From positions 1 through 64,000 of the forward strand of contig NZ_QUWK01000011.1 of assembly GCF_003429665.1 (NCBI RefSeq): a DNA stretch of 64,000 nucleotides. Direction: 5' to 3'. Below, in pieces: positions 40,107 to 50,450 of the stretch. The notes below the pieces were generated by a model. The model saw nothing but the letters and a program-made list of their open reading frames with translations, made no database searches and was not told where the DNA came from. The DNA is from Sphaerochaeta halotolerans (GTDB lineage: Bacteria; Spirochaetota; Spirochaetia; Sphaerochaetales; Sphaerochaetaceae). Made by a program: the position numbers and the translations under genes. Each line of letters starts with the position of its first letter. The first letter of the stretch is position 1.

Positions 40107-43100
40107 TTGGAGCATATGTACATGGCTGAGTCTGAACGAGAGTACACCGAGATGCAGAGTAATTTCATCCACCTGCACAACCATACCGATTTTTCCCTGC
40201 TTGATGGAGCAGCCCCGATTCCTCGCTATATGGCAAAGGCCAAAGAATTGGGAATGAAGAGTCTTGCCATCACTGATCATGGGAACATGTTCGGGGCCCT
40301 CCGTTTTTATTACGCTGCAAAGGATGCTGGGATTAACCCAATCATTGGTTGTGAGTTCTATTGCAACCCAAAGGGCCATACAGAACGTCCTCTTCCAGGA
40401 GGGAAGAAGACCAGCCAGTACCACCTCATTCTCCTTGCGATGAATGAGAAGGGGTACCATAACCTGATGGAACTCAACTCGATTTCCTATACTGAAGGGT
40501 TCTATTTCAAGCCACGAATTGATGACGAGTTACTCATCGAACACAATGAAGGGTTGATCTGCCTCTCAGCCTGTCTTGGCGGAGAGATTCTGCAACATCT
40601 GCTCAATGACCAGTATGATCTGGCAAAGGAGAGGGCACAGTGGTTTGCCTCTGTCTTCGATGACGGGCGCTACTACTTGGAGATGCAGGACCACGGACTA
40701 CCGGAACAGAAGAAAACCAATCCCTTGCTGAAACAGATCAGTGATGAGACAGGCATACCCTTGGTCTGTACGAATGACATCCATTATATCGAGAAGAGTG
40801 ATGCCAACGCACAGGATCTCCTGCTTTGTGTTGGCACCAACTCCAAGAAAAATGACCCGAACAGGATGCGTTTCCCCAACCAAGAGTTCTACATGAAGAG
40901 TGAGCAAGAGATGCGTGAACTCTTCAAATGGTGTCCCCAAGCGATTGAAAACACTGCCAAGATTGCTGAACGCTGCAATCTAGAGATCCACTTCCCGGGT
41001 CCTCTGCTCCCCAACTTTGAAGTTCCTCCCGGCTTTCGTGACACTGCAGAGTATCTCCGCCATCTCTCCAACGAGGGACTGAAGAAACGCTATGAAACGA
41101 TAACCGAGGATTTGCAAAAACGTCTGGACTACGAACTTGATATCATCACCAAGATGCAATTCGAAGGCTATTTCCTCATTGTCATGGATTACATCCAGTG
41201 GGCAAAGAACCATGACATTCCCGTCGGACCTGGGCGCGGATCAGGTGCAGGGTCGCTTGTTGCTTACTCCCTGGGCATAACCGATGTCGACCCAATCAAA
41301 TACAACCTGCTTTTCGAACGATTCCTCAATCCTGAACGGGTTAGCATGCCTGACTTCGATATTGATTTCTGCTATGAGCGAAGGCAGGAAGTCATCAACT
41401 ATGTCACCGAGCATTACGGGACCGAACGAGTCGCCCAGATAGCCACCTTTGGAACCCTGAAAGCAAAGGCTGTGGTGAAAGACGTCGCCAGGGTATTGGA
41501 TATCCCCTTCGAGGAATCAAACAATATCTGCAAACTCATCCCCGATGACCCAAAGATGAATTTGACAAAGGCCTTCGCCCAGAACAACGAATTGGCTGAG
41601 CTGGAGAAAAAGGGAGGTGTTTACGCAGAACTCTTTGATGCAGCACGGAGGCTTGAGGGGTTGAACCGTCATACATCCACCCACGCAGCAGGGGTGGTTA
41701 TTGGCAAAGAGAATCTACTCAACTATGTCCCACTCTACCGTGATGCAAAAACAGGTGCCATCTCCACCCAATACTCAATGGATTTGATTGAGGAGTGTGG
41801 GCTGGTAAAGATGGACTTCCTGGGACTCAAGACACTGACCTTGATCAAGCATACCGAGGACTTGATTAAGAAGAAGGACCCCTCCTTCAATGCAAGTAAA
41901 ATCGATGAACAAGACGAAAAGACTTTTGCCATGCTTGGCAGAGGCGAAAGCAATGCTGTATTCCAGTTTGAAAGCCAGGGGATGCAGAACATCCTCAAGG
42001 AAGCAAAACCCAATGACATAGAAGACCTGGTCGCATTGAACGCCCTCTATCGCCCCGGACCAATGGCTTACATACCGCAGTTCATCAACTGTAAACTTGG
42101 AAAACAACCCATAACCTATGCGAACCCTGAACTGGAAGAAGAACTGAAAACCACTTACGGAGTCATCGTCTACCAGGAACAGGTAATGAAGGTAGCCCAG
42201 ATTATTGCCGGCTACTCGCTGGGCAATGCTGATATCCTCAGGCGTATCATGGGGAAGAAGAAAGTCGCAGCCTTGGAAAAGGAGAAGGTGAAGTTCATTG
42301 CAGGGGCAAAAGCCCTTGGAAGAACCGAACAACATGCCATCGAGATTTTCGAGATGTTGGAACCTTTTGCGGGGTATGGATTCAACAAAAGCCATGCTGT
42401 GGCCTACTCTGTGGTTGCCTACCAGACCGCATACCTAAAAGCAAACTATCCCTCTGAATTCTGGGCTGCCAACCTCACCAATGAGATGGGCAATCCAGAT
42501 AAGTTCAGTGAGTATTTACAGGTCGCAAAAGATAATGGACTGGAAATTCTTCCTCCTTCGATCAACTACTCCGACAAACACTTCTCTGTTGTGGAGGGAA
42601 AGATCGTCTATGGACTTGCAGGCATCAAGAATGTTGGAGAAGGAATCGTTGAACTTATCGTAAAGGAACGGGAAGAAAACGGGCCGTACAAAGACTTGCT
42701 TGACTTCCTCACCCGCCTGGATACCAAGGCAATGAATACCAAGCTTCTGGAATCCCTGATCAAGGCAGGAGCCTTCGATACATTGGGAACCAACCGCCCC
42801 ACCCTGCTGGAAAATCTTAGCGATGCTATCACCTATGTACAGAAACGAAAAGAAGCTACTGCATTTGGGCAGATATCGCTCTTCGATGAGGAAACAGAGG
42901 CAGCCATGGAGACATTTTCCATGCGCGAGGTGCCTGACTGGAACCTTCCCGAAAAGCTGGAAATGGAAAAAGGATTGCTCGGGTTCTACATCTCTGGACA
43001 CCCCTTGGATGCTTTCAACCAAGCAATTGCACAACGAGTGACGGTGAATACCGCTAAGTTGGAACAGGTGCCCTTCGGCCGGCAGGTTAACATCATTGCC

Positions 43101-43589
43101 ATGGTCACAGGTATCAGGCCATTCACCACCCAAAAGGGCAGTGTTATGGGCTTCCTGCAACTCACCGACAAGAATGCGACCTTCGACGCAACGCTCTTCC
43201 CAAAAACCTACGAACAGTATCGAGACATCCTCAAGGTGGATGGCATCTATGGATTTGTGGGGAAATTTGACAACTCCCGAGGCAATGATAAGATTTCTTA
43301 TCTCATCGAACAAATTTTCGTTGATCCGAACCAGCTCTCCCCGGTGGCGGTAAGCAGATGCCATATTGAACTGGAGAAATCTTTCTGCAACAATGAACAC
43401 ATCACACAGCTTAGGGACCTTTGCCTCTCCTATGGTGGGTCCTGCTCCCTCCTGCTCCACTTCAAGGAAGAGGGAGAAGCGTCCCCACTCAGTATTGCCT
43501 GTGGTAGAGAGTTCAGTGTACGCTATTGTGACGAATTAGTGGAAGCAACAAAGAAAAATCCTGCTATCTTGCATATTTGGTTCGACTAA
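40107..43589 (+). CDS. dnaE: DNA polymerase III alpha subunit
   Basis: PHP FIHLHNHTDFSLLDG, VGPGRGSGAGSLVAY, PDFDIDFCYERR. Confidence 0.97.
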   Translation: MEHMYMAESEREYTEMQSNFIHLHNHTDFSLLDGAAPIPRYMAKAKELGMKSLAITDHGNMFGALRFYYAAKDAGINPIIGCEFYCNPKGHTERPLPGGKKTSQYHLILLAMNEKGYHNLMELNSISYTEGFYFKPRIDDELLIEHNEGLICLSACLGGEILQHLLNDQYDLAKERAQWFASVFDDGRYYLEMQDHGLPEQKKTNPLLKQISDETGIPLVCTNDIHYIEKSDANAQDLLLCVGTNSKKNDPNRMRFPNQEFYMKSEQEMRELFKWCPQAIENTAKIAERCNLEIHFPGPLLPNFEVPPGFRDTAEYLRHLSNEGLKKRYETITEDLQKRLDYELDIITKMQFEGYFLIVMDYIQWAKNHDIPVGPGRGSGAGSLVAYSLGITDVDPIKYNLLFERFLNPERVSMPDFDIDFCYERRQEVINYVTEHYGTERVAQIATFGTLKAKAVVKDVARVLDIPFEESNNICKLIPDDPKMNLTKAFAQNNELAELEKKGGVYAELFDAARRLEGLNRHTSTHAAGVVIGKENLLNYVPLYRDAKTGAISTQYSMDLIEECGLVKMDFLGLKTLTLIKHTEDLIKKKDPSFNASKIDEQDEKTFAMLGRGESNAVFQFESQGMQNILKEAKPNDIEDLVALNALYRPGPMAYIPQFINCKLGKQPITYANPELEEELKTTYGVIVYQEQVMKVAQIIAGYSLGNADILRRIMGKKKVAALEKEKVKFIAGAKALGRTEQHAIEIFEMLEPFAGYGFNKSHAVAYSVVAYQTAYLKANYPSEFWAANLTNEMGNPDKFSEYLQVAKDNGLEILPPSINYSDKHFSVVEGKIVYGLAGIKNVGEGIVELIVKEREENGPYKDLLDFLTRLDTKAMNTKLLESLIKAGAFDTLGTNRPTLLENLSDAITYVQKRKEATAFGQISLFDEETEAAMETFSMREVPDWNLPEKLEMEKGLLGFYISGHPLDAFNQAIAQRVTVNTAKLEQVPFGRQVNIIAMVTGIRPFTTQKGSVMGFLQLTDKNATFDATLFPKTYEQYRDILKVDGIYGFVGKFDNSRGNDKISYLIEQIFVDPNQLSPVAVSRCHIELEKSFCNNEHITQLRDLCLSYGGSCSLLLHFKEEGEASPLSIACGREFSVRYCDELVEATKKNPAILHIWFD

Positions 43590-43628
43590 CGGCAAAAAGT
43601 TCGGTATCTTACTAGGTGGAGGAACGCG

Positions 43629-44282
43629 ATGAACCAAACCTATTACGAAAGTGGTATGACAGCAACAGCTGGAGGGAATGTCTTGATGAGCATCGCCTCG
43701 ATTGCAGCAAGCTTGCTCTCATTCTACTCCTTATTGATCTGGCTCAGGATCATCCTCACCTGGATCAGGGTACCTGGACAAACACGAGAAAACCCACTTG
43801 CCTACTATATCGGCAAGATTGTTGACCCCTATCTCTCTTGGTTCAGGGGAATCTCAAGCCTCAGGCGCAGCCATATCGACCTTACCCCGCTGGTTGCCCT
43901 GGCAGTCCTTTCGGTTGTGCAATCCATGCTCCGCCTCTATGGTGCCTATGGAACCATTACCGTGGGTATGGTTGTTGCCTTGATCCTCCAGACACTCTGG
44001 TCTTATTTGGTAAGCCCAATTTTTTGGTTCTTAATCATTCTTTTGGGCATCCGGCTCTTTTTGTGCTATAAGCGGAGTGCAAAAACCATCAGTTACATAA
44101 CTATGTTGGATTCCTTGATCGGTGGTGTTTTGAACTGGGTCCAGAGAATCTTCTACCACAAGCGTGCAATCAACGACCGACAGCTTGTCACCACAGCTCT
44201 GGTCTTTTTCATCGTTCTCTATATTGCTGCATCATTCGCACTTAGGTTCCTGTTGAACTTCTTTGGGACGCTCTCTTTCTAA
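43629..44282 (+). CDS. YggT-family membrane protein (two repeats)
   Basis: RIILTWIRVP...DPYLSWFRGISSLRRSHIDLTPLVAL. Confidence 0.85.
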   Translation: MNQTYYESGMTATAGGNVLMSIASIAASLLSFYSLLIWLRIILTWIRVPGQTRENPLAYYIGKIVDPYLSWFRGISSLRRSHIDLTPLVALAVLSVVQSMLRLYGAYGTITVGMVVALILQTLWSYLVSPIFWFLIILLGIRLFLCYKRSAKTISYITMLDSLIGGVLNWVQRIFYHKRAINDRQLVTTALVFFIVLYIAASFALRFLLNFFGTLSF

Positions 44283-44285
44283 GCC

Positions 44286-46373
44286 ATGGAGTTTTTGAGG
44301 AACCTGCAACGCCCCATCACCACCTTGAGTGGAGTGGGACCTGCTGCAAAGACCTCCTATGCTGAAATGGGAATCACTACATTCAGTGACCTCTTGCTGC
44401 TCTCTCCTAGAACCTGGGAAGACCGTAGCAGGGTCCATCCCTTGGGAAGCACCCAGGACAACCAGATGGCGAACACCCTGGTCGAAGTGCTCTCTCATTC
44501 CTACTTTGGGATGCGAACGGGTAAGAAACGGACCCTAAAAATTATGGTACGGGATGTCTCGGGCCAGGGAGATGGTCGTTTGAGCTTACTCTGCTTTGGC
44601 CGGAATTTCCTGGAAAAGACAATACAGATCGGCAGAATCTACTACCTCTATGGAACTGTAAGCAGGCATCATGGAGAACTGCAGTGCTCCCAATTTGAAT
44701 TGTATCCAGCAACCGAAGATGGTGACTTTCCCAGGCAGTTTGGCAAGATTCTTCCCATCTACCCCTTGCGAGGCTCCTTGAGTCAGCGTTTGATCAGGAA
44801 GAATATCCAGGAGATTCTGAAAAGTGTTAACCACTTCCATGATGAGTTACCTGAAAGTCTGCAAGAAAAATACCAGCTACTCTCTACTGATGAGGCAATT
44901 CGAAGCTACCACTTTCCGCCAACCATAGAGCTCCTGAATCAGGCACGAAAGACCCTTGCTTTCACTGAACTCTTCTACCTCCAGCTTATAGTACGCAGGC
45001 ACAAGGGCCTGCAACAACGACTCGCCAGTCAGGGCCCGAGCATTCCCACCAAACTTGAACTGCACTTTATGGAGCAGCTTCCCTTCAGTCTGACAAAAGA
45101 TCAGATGACCAGCTTGAAAGAGATCAGGGAAGATCTTGATGGGGAGTTGCCGATGAACCGGCTTCTCCAAGGAGATGTTGGTAGTGGTAAAACCCTTGTA
45201 GCCTGGATCAGTGCCCTCCATGTACTTTCCCATGGTGCCCAAGTTGCATTCATGGCTCCAACGGAGCTGTTGGCACGCCAACATGCAGAGTCAGCAGCAA
45301 GCCTGCTTGGAGATTTGGGAATCCGCCTCGCTTTTCTCACCGGTTCAGTGAAAAACAAGGAAAGACGCCTATTGCTCAAGGCGATAGCGGAAGGGCAAGT
45401 AGACATCATCATTGGCACCCATGCACTTTTCTCTGCTGAGGTCAGCTTCAAGAACCTGGCGTATGTCATCATCGATGAACAACATCGATTCGGTGTGGAA
45501 CAACGGCTCGCATTGACACAGAAAGGGACAGTCCCTGATGTGTTGCTGATGACAGCCACCCCGATTCCCCGCACGCTTTCCCTTACGGTTTTTGGAAATC
45601 TCAATGTTTCCACCTTGAGGACCATGCCACCAGGAAGAAAGCCTGTAATCACCCACCTGGTCAATGAACAAAGTCGAAGGCGGATGTACCAAGCTGTAGG
45701 GGTCGAATTCAAGCGAGGTCACCAAGCATACTTCGTCTACCCAAGAATTGATGACAGTGGACAGAGTGACCTGAGAGATGTCATCTCGATGTATGATTTT
45801 CTCAAACAAGAGTATCCTGATGTACCCTCTGAGCTGATCCATAGCAAACTTGATGAAGAAGAAAAAGTCACAATCCTTAAAAACTACCAAGCTGGAAAAA
45901 TTGGGTATCTGGTCTCCACCAGTGTTGTCGAGGTCGGAATCGACATTCCCAATGCAACTTGCATGATCATTGAACATGCAGAGCGCTTTGGGCTCTCCGC
46001 CCTTCACCAGCTGAGAGGAAGGGTCGGCCGCTCTGAGCTGCAATCCTACTGTTTCCTCGTCTTCTCAAATGAGTTGACCGATGAAGCAAAGCAACGTCTC
46101 AAGGTCATGAAGGAATCGAATGATGGGTTTTATATTGCTGAGCAGGACCTCTTGATCAGGGGGCCTGGAGAGTTGACCGGAACCAAACAGTCAGGGTACC
46201 TCAAGCTCGCCTACGCATCCTTAACCGATGATCTCCCCCTCATCGAGATTGCAAGAGAGGAAGCAGACCTCATCCTTACCACCGATCCAGGGCTTCTTGC
46301 CCCGCCGCTTGCAAGTATCAGGGAAGTACTTCGCCACGCTCCACCCTTTACCGCGGAAGGAAGTGAGGCGTAA
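44286..46373 (+). CDS. recG: ATP-dependent DNA helicase RecG
   Basis: LLQGDVGSGKTLVAW, IDEQHRFGVEQR, LLMTATPIPRT, LRGRVGRSELQSYCFLV. Confidence 0.96.
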   Translation: MEFLRNLQRPITTLSGVGPAAKTSYAEMGITTFSDLLLLSPRTWEDRSRVHPLGSTQDNQMANTLVEVLSHSYFGMRTGKKRTLKIMVRDVSGQGDGRLSLLCFGRNFLEKTIQIGRIYYLYGTVSRHHGELQCSQFELYPATEDGDFPRQFGKILPIYPLRGSLSQRLIRKNIQEILKSVNHFHDELPESLQEKYQLLSTDEAIRSYHFPPTIELLNQARKTLAFTELFYLQLIVRRHKGLQQRLASQGPSIPTKLELHFMEQLPFSLTKDQMTSLKEIREDLDGELPMNRLLQGDVGSGKTLVAWISALHVLSHGAQVAFMAPTELLARQHAESAASLLGDLGIRLAFLTGSVKNKERRLLLKAIAEGQVDIIIGTHALFSAEVSFKNLAYVIIDEQHRFGVEQRLALTQKGTVPDVLLMTATPIPRTLSLTVFGNLNVSTLRTMPPGRKPVITHLVNEQSRRRMYQAVGVEFKRGHQAYFVYPRIDDSGQSDLRDVISMYDFLKQEYPDVPSELIHSKLDEEEKVTILKNYQAGKIGYLVSTSVVEVGIDIPNATCMIIEHAERFGLSALHQLRGRVGRSELQSYCFLVFSNELTDEAKQRLKVMKESNDGFYIAEQDLLIRGPGELTGTKQSGYLKLAYASLTDDLPLIEIAREEADLILTTDPGLLAPPLASIREVLRHAPPFTAEGSEA

Positions 46374-46424
46374 CTTGCACATTTCTACACAATTACCTAT
46401 CATCAATCCCATGAGGCATAGAAT

Positions 46425-46985
46425 ATGAGAATTACCGGAGGAATCTATCGGGGGAGGACCGTCGCGTGTCCGCCAGGTATCATCAGACCTGCCATGGACA
46501 TGATGAGGGAGTCTCTCTTCTCAATCCTGGGAAATCTGGAAGGAAAAACCTGGCTGGATCTATTCACCGGGAGCGGCTGCGTCGGTATCGAGGCAGCGAG
46601 CCGGGGTGCAGGCTTGGTTCACTTGGTGGAAAAAGACCGGCAGAAAAAGGCCACCATCCTGGATAATATCAGCATGGTGGAGAGCGAAATCAAGCTCTTT
46701 ATGGCTGACGTCAGACGCTTTATCCCTACGGCAAAAATGCAGTACGACATTGTGTATGCAGATCCTCCCTTTCCAATGCAAGGCAAGGTTGACCTGGCAA
46801 AGGCAGTGGATACACAAAAACTGCTTAGTTCTGGAGGCTTGTTCATCATACATTACCCATCAGAAGAAAAGAAACAGTGGCCAGAAGCGATAGGTGCCTT
46901 GGTCTGTTATGATGAGCGAAAATATGGAAGAAGTACACTACGATTCTATCGGAACACCACGGGGGAGGAACAAGCAAATGTATGA
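46425..46985 (+). CDS. rsmD: 16S rRNA (guanine966-N2)-methyltransferase RsmD
   Basis: MRITGGIYRGR, RESLFSIL, DLFTGSGCVGIEAASRGA, DIVYADPPF. Confidence 0.93.
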   Translation: MRITGGIYRGRTVACPPGIIRPAMDMMRESLFSILGNLEGKTWLDLFTGSGCVGIEAASRGAGLVHLVEKDRQKKATILDNISMVESEIKLFMADVRRFIPTAKMQYDIVYADPPFPMQGKVDLAKAVDTQKLLSSGGLFIIHYPSEEKKQWPEAIGALVCYDERKYGRSTLRFYRNTTGEEQANV

Positions 46986-47808
46986 TGCACTCGTAACCAT
47001 TGACGAGCAGAATGTGGCACACAGCACATTTACTACCTACAGCTATGAGACCGATTGCTACACTGATGCCCGTCTGGCCTTCTATTTCCAGATTATACAG
47101 GAAGCAGCAGGAGCCCATGCAGCAAGCAGGGGATACTCTCTTCCCGAGATGAACAAAGAAGGGAAAACCTGGGTAATCACCCGAATTCGGATGGAAGTAT
47201 TCCGCTATACCCATTGGCCGGAAGTTCTGAAGGTGGAAACCTGGGCACAGGATCCGATCAGGTTGCATATTCCTCGTGTGGTCAGAGCCTTCGATACAGA
47301 AGGAAATCTGATTTTCATTGCCAAGACCCACTGGGCGATTCTAGATCTGGAACGTAACAGGCCGTGCAGACCGAAGGATATGTCCTTTCGTATCGGTATT
47401 CCCCCTAAGGATGATAGTGAGCACTCATTGGACATGCATCTTGAGAACAACCACCATGGGGAAGATGCGGATCTTCATCAATTGACCGTCCATTCCCCCA
47501 GGATTACCTACCTCGATACCGACCGTAACCAGCATGTGAACAATATATCCTACCTCTCATGGGCTTTGGAGAGCCTTCCCTCCTCCTTCCGTAACCGCCT
47601 CAAGGTAGCGGAGGTGGACGTATCGTATCTGCGCCAGACCTTCCTTGAGGATACAATCGTCGTATACACCGAGAGCAAAGACCCTGATGCATTAAAGAAG
47701 GATGAACCACTGTTGCACCACAGGATTATCCGAAAAGAAACAGATGGGACTGAAACACTGGTATGGGTGGGATCCACACGGTGGAAAGCACGGGAAGATC
47801 TTAGATAA
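46978..47808 (+). CDS. acyl-ACP thioesterase family
   Basis: two hotdog halves; FQIIQEAAGAHA, TYLDTDRNQHVNNISYLSWALE; start chosen at MYDALVTI. Confidence 0.85.
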   Translation: MYDALVTIDEQNVAHSTFTTYSYETDCYTDARLAFYFQIIQEAAGAHAASRGYSLPEMNKEGKTWVITRIRMEVFRYTHWPEVLKVETWAQDPIRLHIPRVVRAFDTEGNLIFIAKTHWAILDLERNRPCRPKDMSFRIGIPPKDDSEHSLDMHLENNHHGEDADLHQLTVHSPRITYLDTDRNQHVNNISYLSWALESLPSSFRNRLKVAEVDVSYLRQTFLEDTIVVYTESKDPDALKKDEPLLHHRIIRKETDGTETLVWVGSTRWKAREDLR

Positions 47809-48817
47809 AGACCTTCCGCAAGGAAGGCTCCTTGCCTAAAAGCAAACCGATGGACTCTCTTACCGGATAGTATCCATGCTTGGAGTTGGCGCTATAGTAG
47901 CAATACCAGCAAGCCTCTTCCTTCTTATAGCGGACATCACAACTGACAATATACCGGCTAGCCCACCCTTCCTTCGGAGAGACCAAGAGGGGGGACCGGA
48001 AGGAAGGCTTGAAGGAAATCCCATCTCTGCTCTCCAATTGCAGCAGCACGGAAGCGGTTTTTGCACACTCCTTATCCCAATACATTGCACATTCAAACCC
48101 AACATAGCCATCCTCAGCACGTACTACCTTGATACTTCCTACCGCCATGCTCCGATACGGATCATCTGGATCCGGGGAGAGCAGAGGTTCTCCCTCGTTC
48201 GCAAGAGCATATGGTCCTTCAATAGTTGAAGCAAGAGCAAGGGCAAAATAGCGGCTGGTCTTCTGCTTCGTGTCAGGAAGCAGCAGGTGGGAGGCTCCAA
48301 AATACAGTCGATACCCTGCTCCATCCTTGATAATCTGAGGTCGTGAAATCCTTGGCTTCTTCAACCCGTCTGCAGAGAAGGGTATCTCCCTACTATCCAG
48401 TATAATCTTAGGCTCACTGAAAAGTATCAAATCTGTAGAGGAGCACATTTCAAACCGGCTATAGCTGACCTTCTCCTGCTCTCTACGCTTCAGTCTTCCT
48501 TTCTTCAGATTAGGTAATGAGGCATTATGTTTCTCGTACAGGAGGTAATACACCCCATCCTCTTGATAGATTGAGGGGGAATGTCCCCGTAAAGCAACCA
48601 TTTTTCTTGGTTCCCAGCTGATCCCATTCTCACTGATGAAGTGTTCAATACCCACCCAGGTGTGACCAAAGAGATGCCATTTCCCATCAGGACTCTCCTC
48701 AGGGAACAGAAAGAAGGGATCACAAAGCCTAGGCATGTACCAGAGGCTTCTGATGACTGGTTCATCACTGAATGGATACCAAGAAATTCTAGAGAATGTG
48801 GAGAGGCTCTGGTTCAT
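47801..48817 (-). CDS. five-bladed beta-propeller glycosidase-like protein (GH43-like)
   Basis: CDPFFLFPEESPDGKWHLFGH, SFSADGLKKPRISRPQIIKDGAGYRLYFGA. Confidence 0.6.
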   Translation of the reverse strand: MNQSLSTFSRISWYPFSDEPVIRSLWYMPRLCDPFFLFPEESPDGKWHLFGHTWVGIEHFISENGISWEPRKMVALRGHSPSIYQEDGVYYLLYEKHNASLPNLKKGRLKRREQEKVSYSRFEMCSSTDLILFSEPKIILDSREIPFSADGLKKPRISRPQIIKDGAGYRLYFGASHLLLPDTKQKTSRYFALALASTIEGPYALANEGEPLLSPDPDDPYRSMAVGSIKVVRAEDGYVGFECAMYWDKECAKTASVLLQLESRDGISFKPSFRSPLLVSPKEGWASRYIVSCDVRYKKEEACWYCYYSANSKHGYYPVRESIGLLLGKEPSLRKVFI

Positions 48818-48821
48818 GGTA

Positions 48822-49109
48822 TCAGTCCTCTCGGCGCTTTGGCTTTCTCTTTCTATTGAAAAGCGGGCTGAGATTATCCTCAAGGTTGAACTTGTTGTTC
48901 ATCCACTTGATGACTCGTGAGTAAACCCAGAAACTCCCTCCGATACTCACCAGGAAGGTAAGGCCCAACCAGAGGGGAATCAGGGAGCTGTTCGGGTCGA
49001 CAAAACGCGTAATGAGTACAAAACAGATGATGAAAAGGACTATCATCAGCACGATATTCAGTACGGTTGCTGCCAACATAAACCAAACGGTGTTCATTTT
49101 TTTAGACAT
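48822..49109 (-). CDS. small membrane protein of unknown function
   Basis: two TM helices, basic C-terminus; directly downstream of lspA. Confidence 0.7.
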   Translation of the reverse strand: MSKKMNTVWFMLAATVLNIVLMIVLFIICFVLITRFVDPNSSLIPLWLGLTFLVSIGGSFWVYSRVIKWMNNKFNLEDNLSPLFNRKRKPKRRED

Positions 49110-49632
49110 TGTTATCTTCCTTCGTTTCAGAGCTTTCAAACAGGAGACTCACGGCAAGAAGAATCCCACTGATTACCAGCGAGGCATCAGCAATATTCCA
49201 GGTTGGCCATCGCTCAAATCCTAGGAACCCATAGACCTTTACGCTGATGAAATCCACTACCCGAAAACTCCTAAAAATACGGTCGATCAAATTTCCGATG
49301 CCACCCCCCAGGAAGAGTGCAAGCACCCATCTCTGGAACGTGGAAAGATGAATCTTTCGTGAAAAGTATACGATACATACCGCTACAACCAAAAGAACGG
49401 GAACGATGATGAAGAACAGCAACTTCACCACAATAGGAAGCTCATCTCCCATACTGAAAGCAATAGCAGTATTGCGGACATGAACAAGTGCAAGAAAATC
49501 ACCAAGATAGCGAAACCCCACAGTGTTCTCTGGGATTGTGGCAACCACCCATGCCTTGCTGAGTTGGTCGGAAACGACAATAAGGAGGGTGAGGATGAGC
49601 GGGATGAATCTGCTGGTGTATTTCTGTGCCAT
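49102..49632 (-). CDS. lspA: lipoprotein signal peptidase
   Basis: SDQLSKAWV, RNTAIAFS, GGGIGNLIDRIFR, VVDFISV, FNIADASL-like WNIADASLV. Confidence 0.95.
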   Translation of the reverse strand: MAQKYTSRFIPLILTLLIVVSDQLSKAWVVATIPENTVGFRYLGDFLALVHVRNTAIAFSMGDELPIVVKLLFFIIVPVLLVVAVCIVYFSRKIHLSTFQRWVLALFLGGGIGNLIDRIFRSFRVVDFISVKVYGFLGFERWPTWNIADASLVISGILLAVSLLFESSETKEDNNV

Positions 49633-49645
49633 GGTGTTGACTATA

Positions 49646-50398
49646 CTATAAGCCAGTTGGGTTGGCAATAAAACAAACTGCAAGGTCGAACGTATCCCTC
49701 ATATGTTCTGAGAGCGCCTGTACCCCGAAAATTTCCGTCTGGTAGTGTCCACCCCCAATAACTGTGATACCCGCTTCCTGCGCATCATGATAGATTTGAT
49801 GTTCCACTTCCCCGGTAATGAAGCAGTCCAGTCCATCTGCAAGGGCAGCATAGACATCGCTGCTTGCTCCTCCACTTACAATACCCACTGTCTTGATGCG
49901 TTCTTTGCCGAAGGGAAGTACTACCGGACTCTCAAAACCGAGCTGGCTGGCAATCCATCGTACGTCCCTACCCTCTTTGAGTACTCCCTTGAACCCCAGC
50001 GTTGTGCCTTTATATGGGGCAAATGGCTCAATGTCCTGAAGTCCTAGCTTTCCAGCCATGACGACATTGTTTCCTACCACTGGATGCGCATCAAGGGGAA
50101 GATGTGCTACATACAAATCCAGATTGCCTTGCAACAATGTACTGATGCGGGTGTGGTGTGTCCCGGTAATAGGCAGTGGGGTGCCCCAATAGAGCCCATG
50201 GTGCACAATAAGAACATCTGCACCCTCACCAATGGCTTTCTCAAAGGTAGCCTGGCATGCATCAACCGCGAAGGCAACGTTATGGACCTCTTTCTCTGGT
50301 CCCCCTACAACCAATCCATTGAGTGAACGATCCAAACCCTCAAATGATTCAAGTCCCAGATATACATCAAGATAGGCAACAAGTTCGCTTCGTTTCAT
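49646..50398 (-). CDS. Nif3-like dinuclear metal centre protein
   Basis: DVLIVHHGLYWGTP, HLPLDAHPVVGNN, GGHYQTEIFGV. Confidence 0.9.
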   Translation of the reverse strand: MKRSELVAYLDVYLGLESFEGLDRSLNGLVVGGPEKEVHNVAFAVDACQATFEKAIGEGADVLIVHHGLYWGTPLPITGTHHTRISTLLQGNLDLYVAHLPLDAHPVVGNNVVMAGKLGLQDIEPFAPYKGTTLGFKGVLKEGRDVRWIASQLGFESPVVLPFGKERIKTVGIVSGGASSDVYAALADGLDCFITGEVEHQIYHDAQEAGITVIGGGHYQTEIFGVQALSEHMRDTFDLAVCFIANPTGL

Positions 50399-50450
50399 GC
50401 CCTCAGTATATAGAGTTGACACCTTTTGTTCCACCACCTATAGTTCCTTC

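Noticed and set aside
42516-43460. 314-aa minus-strand ORF opposite dnaE
   Set aside because: Shadow ORF; dnaE is unambiguous on the plus strand.
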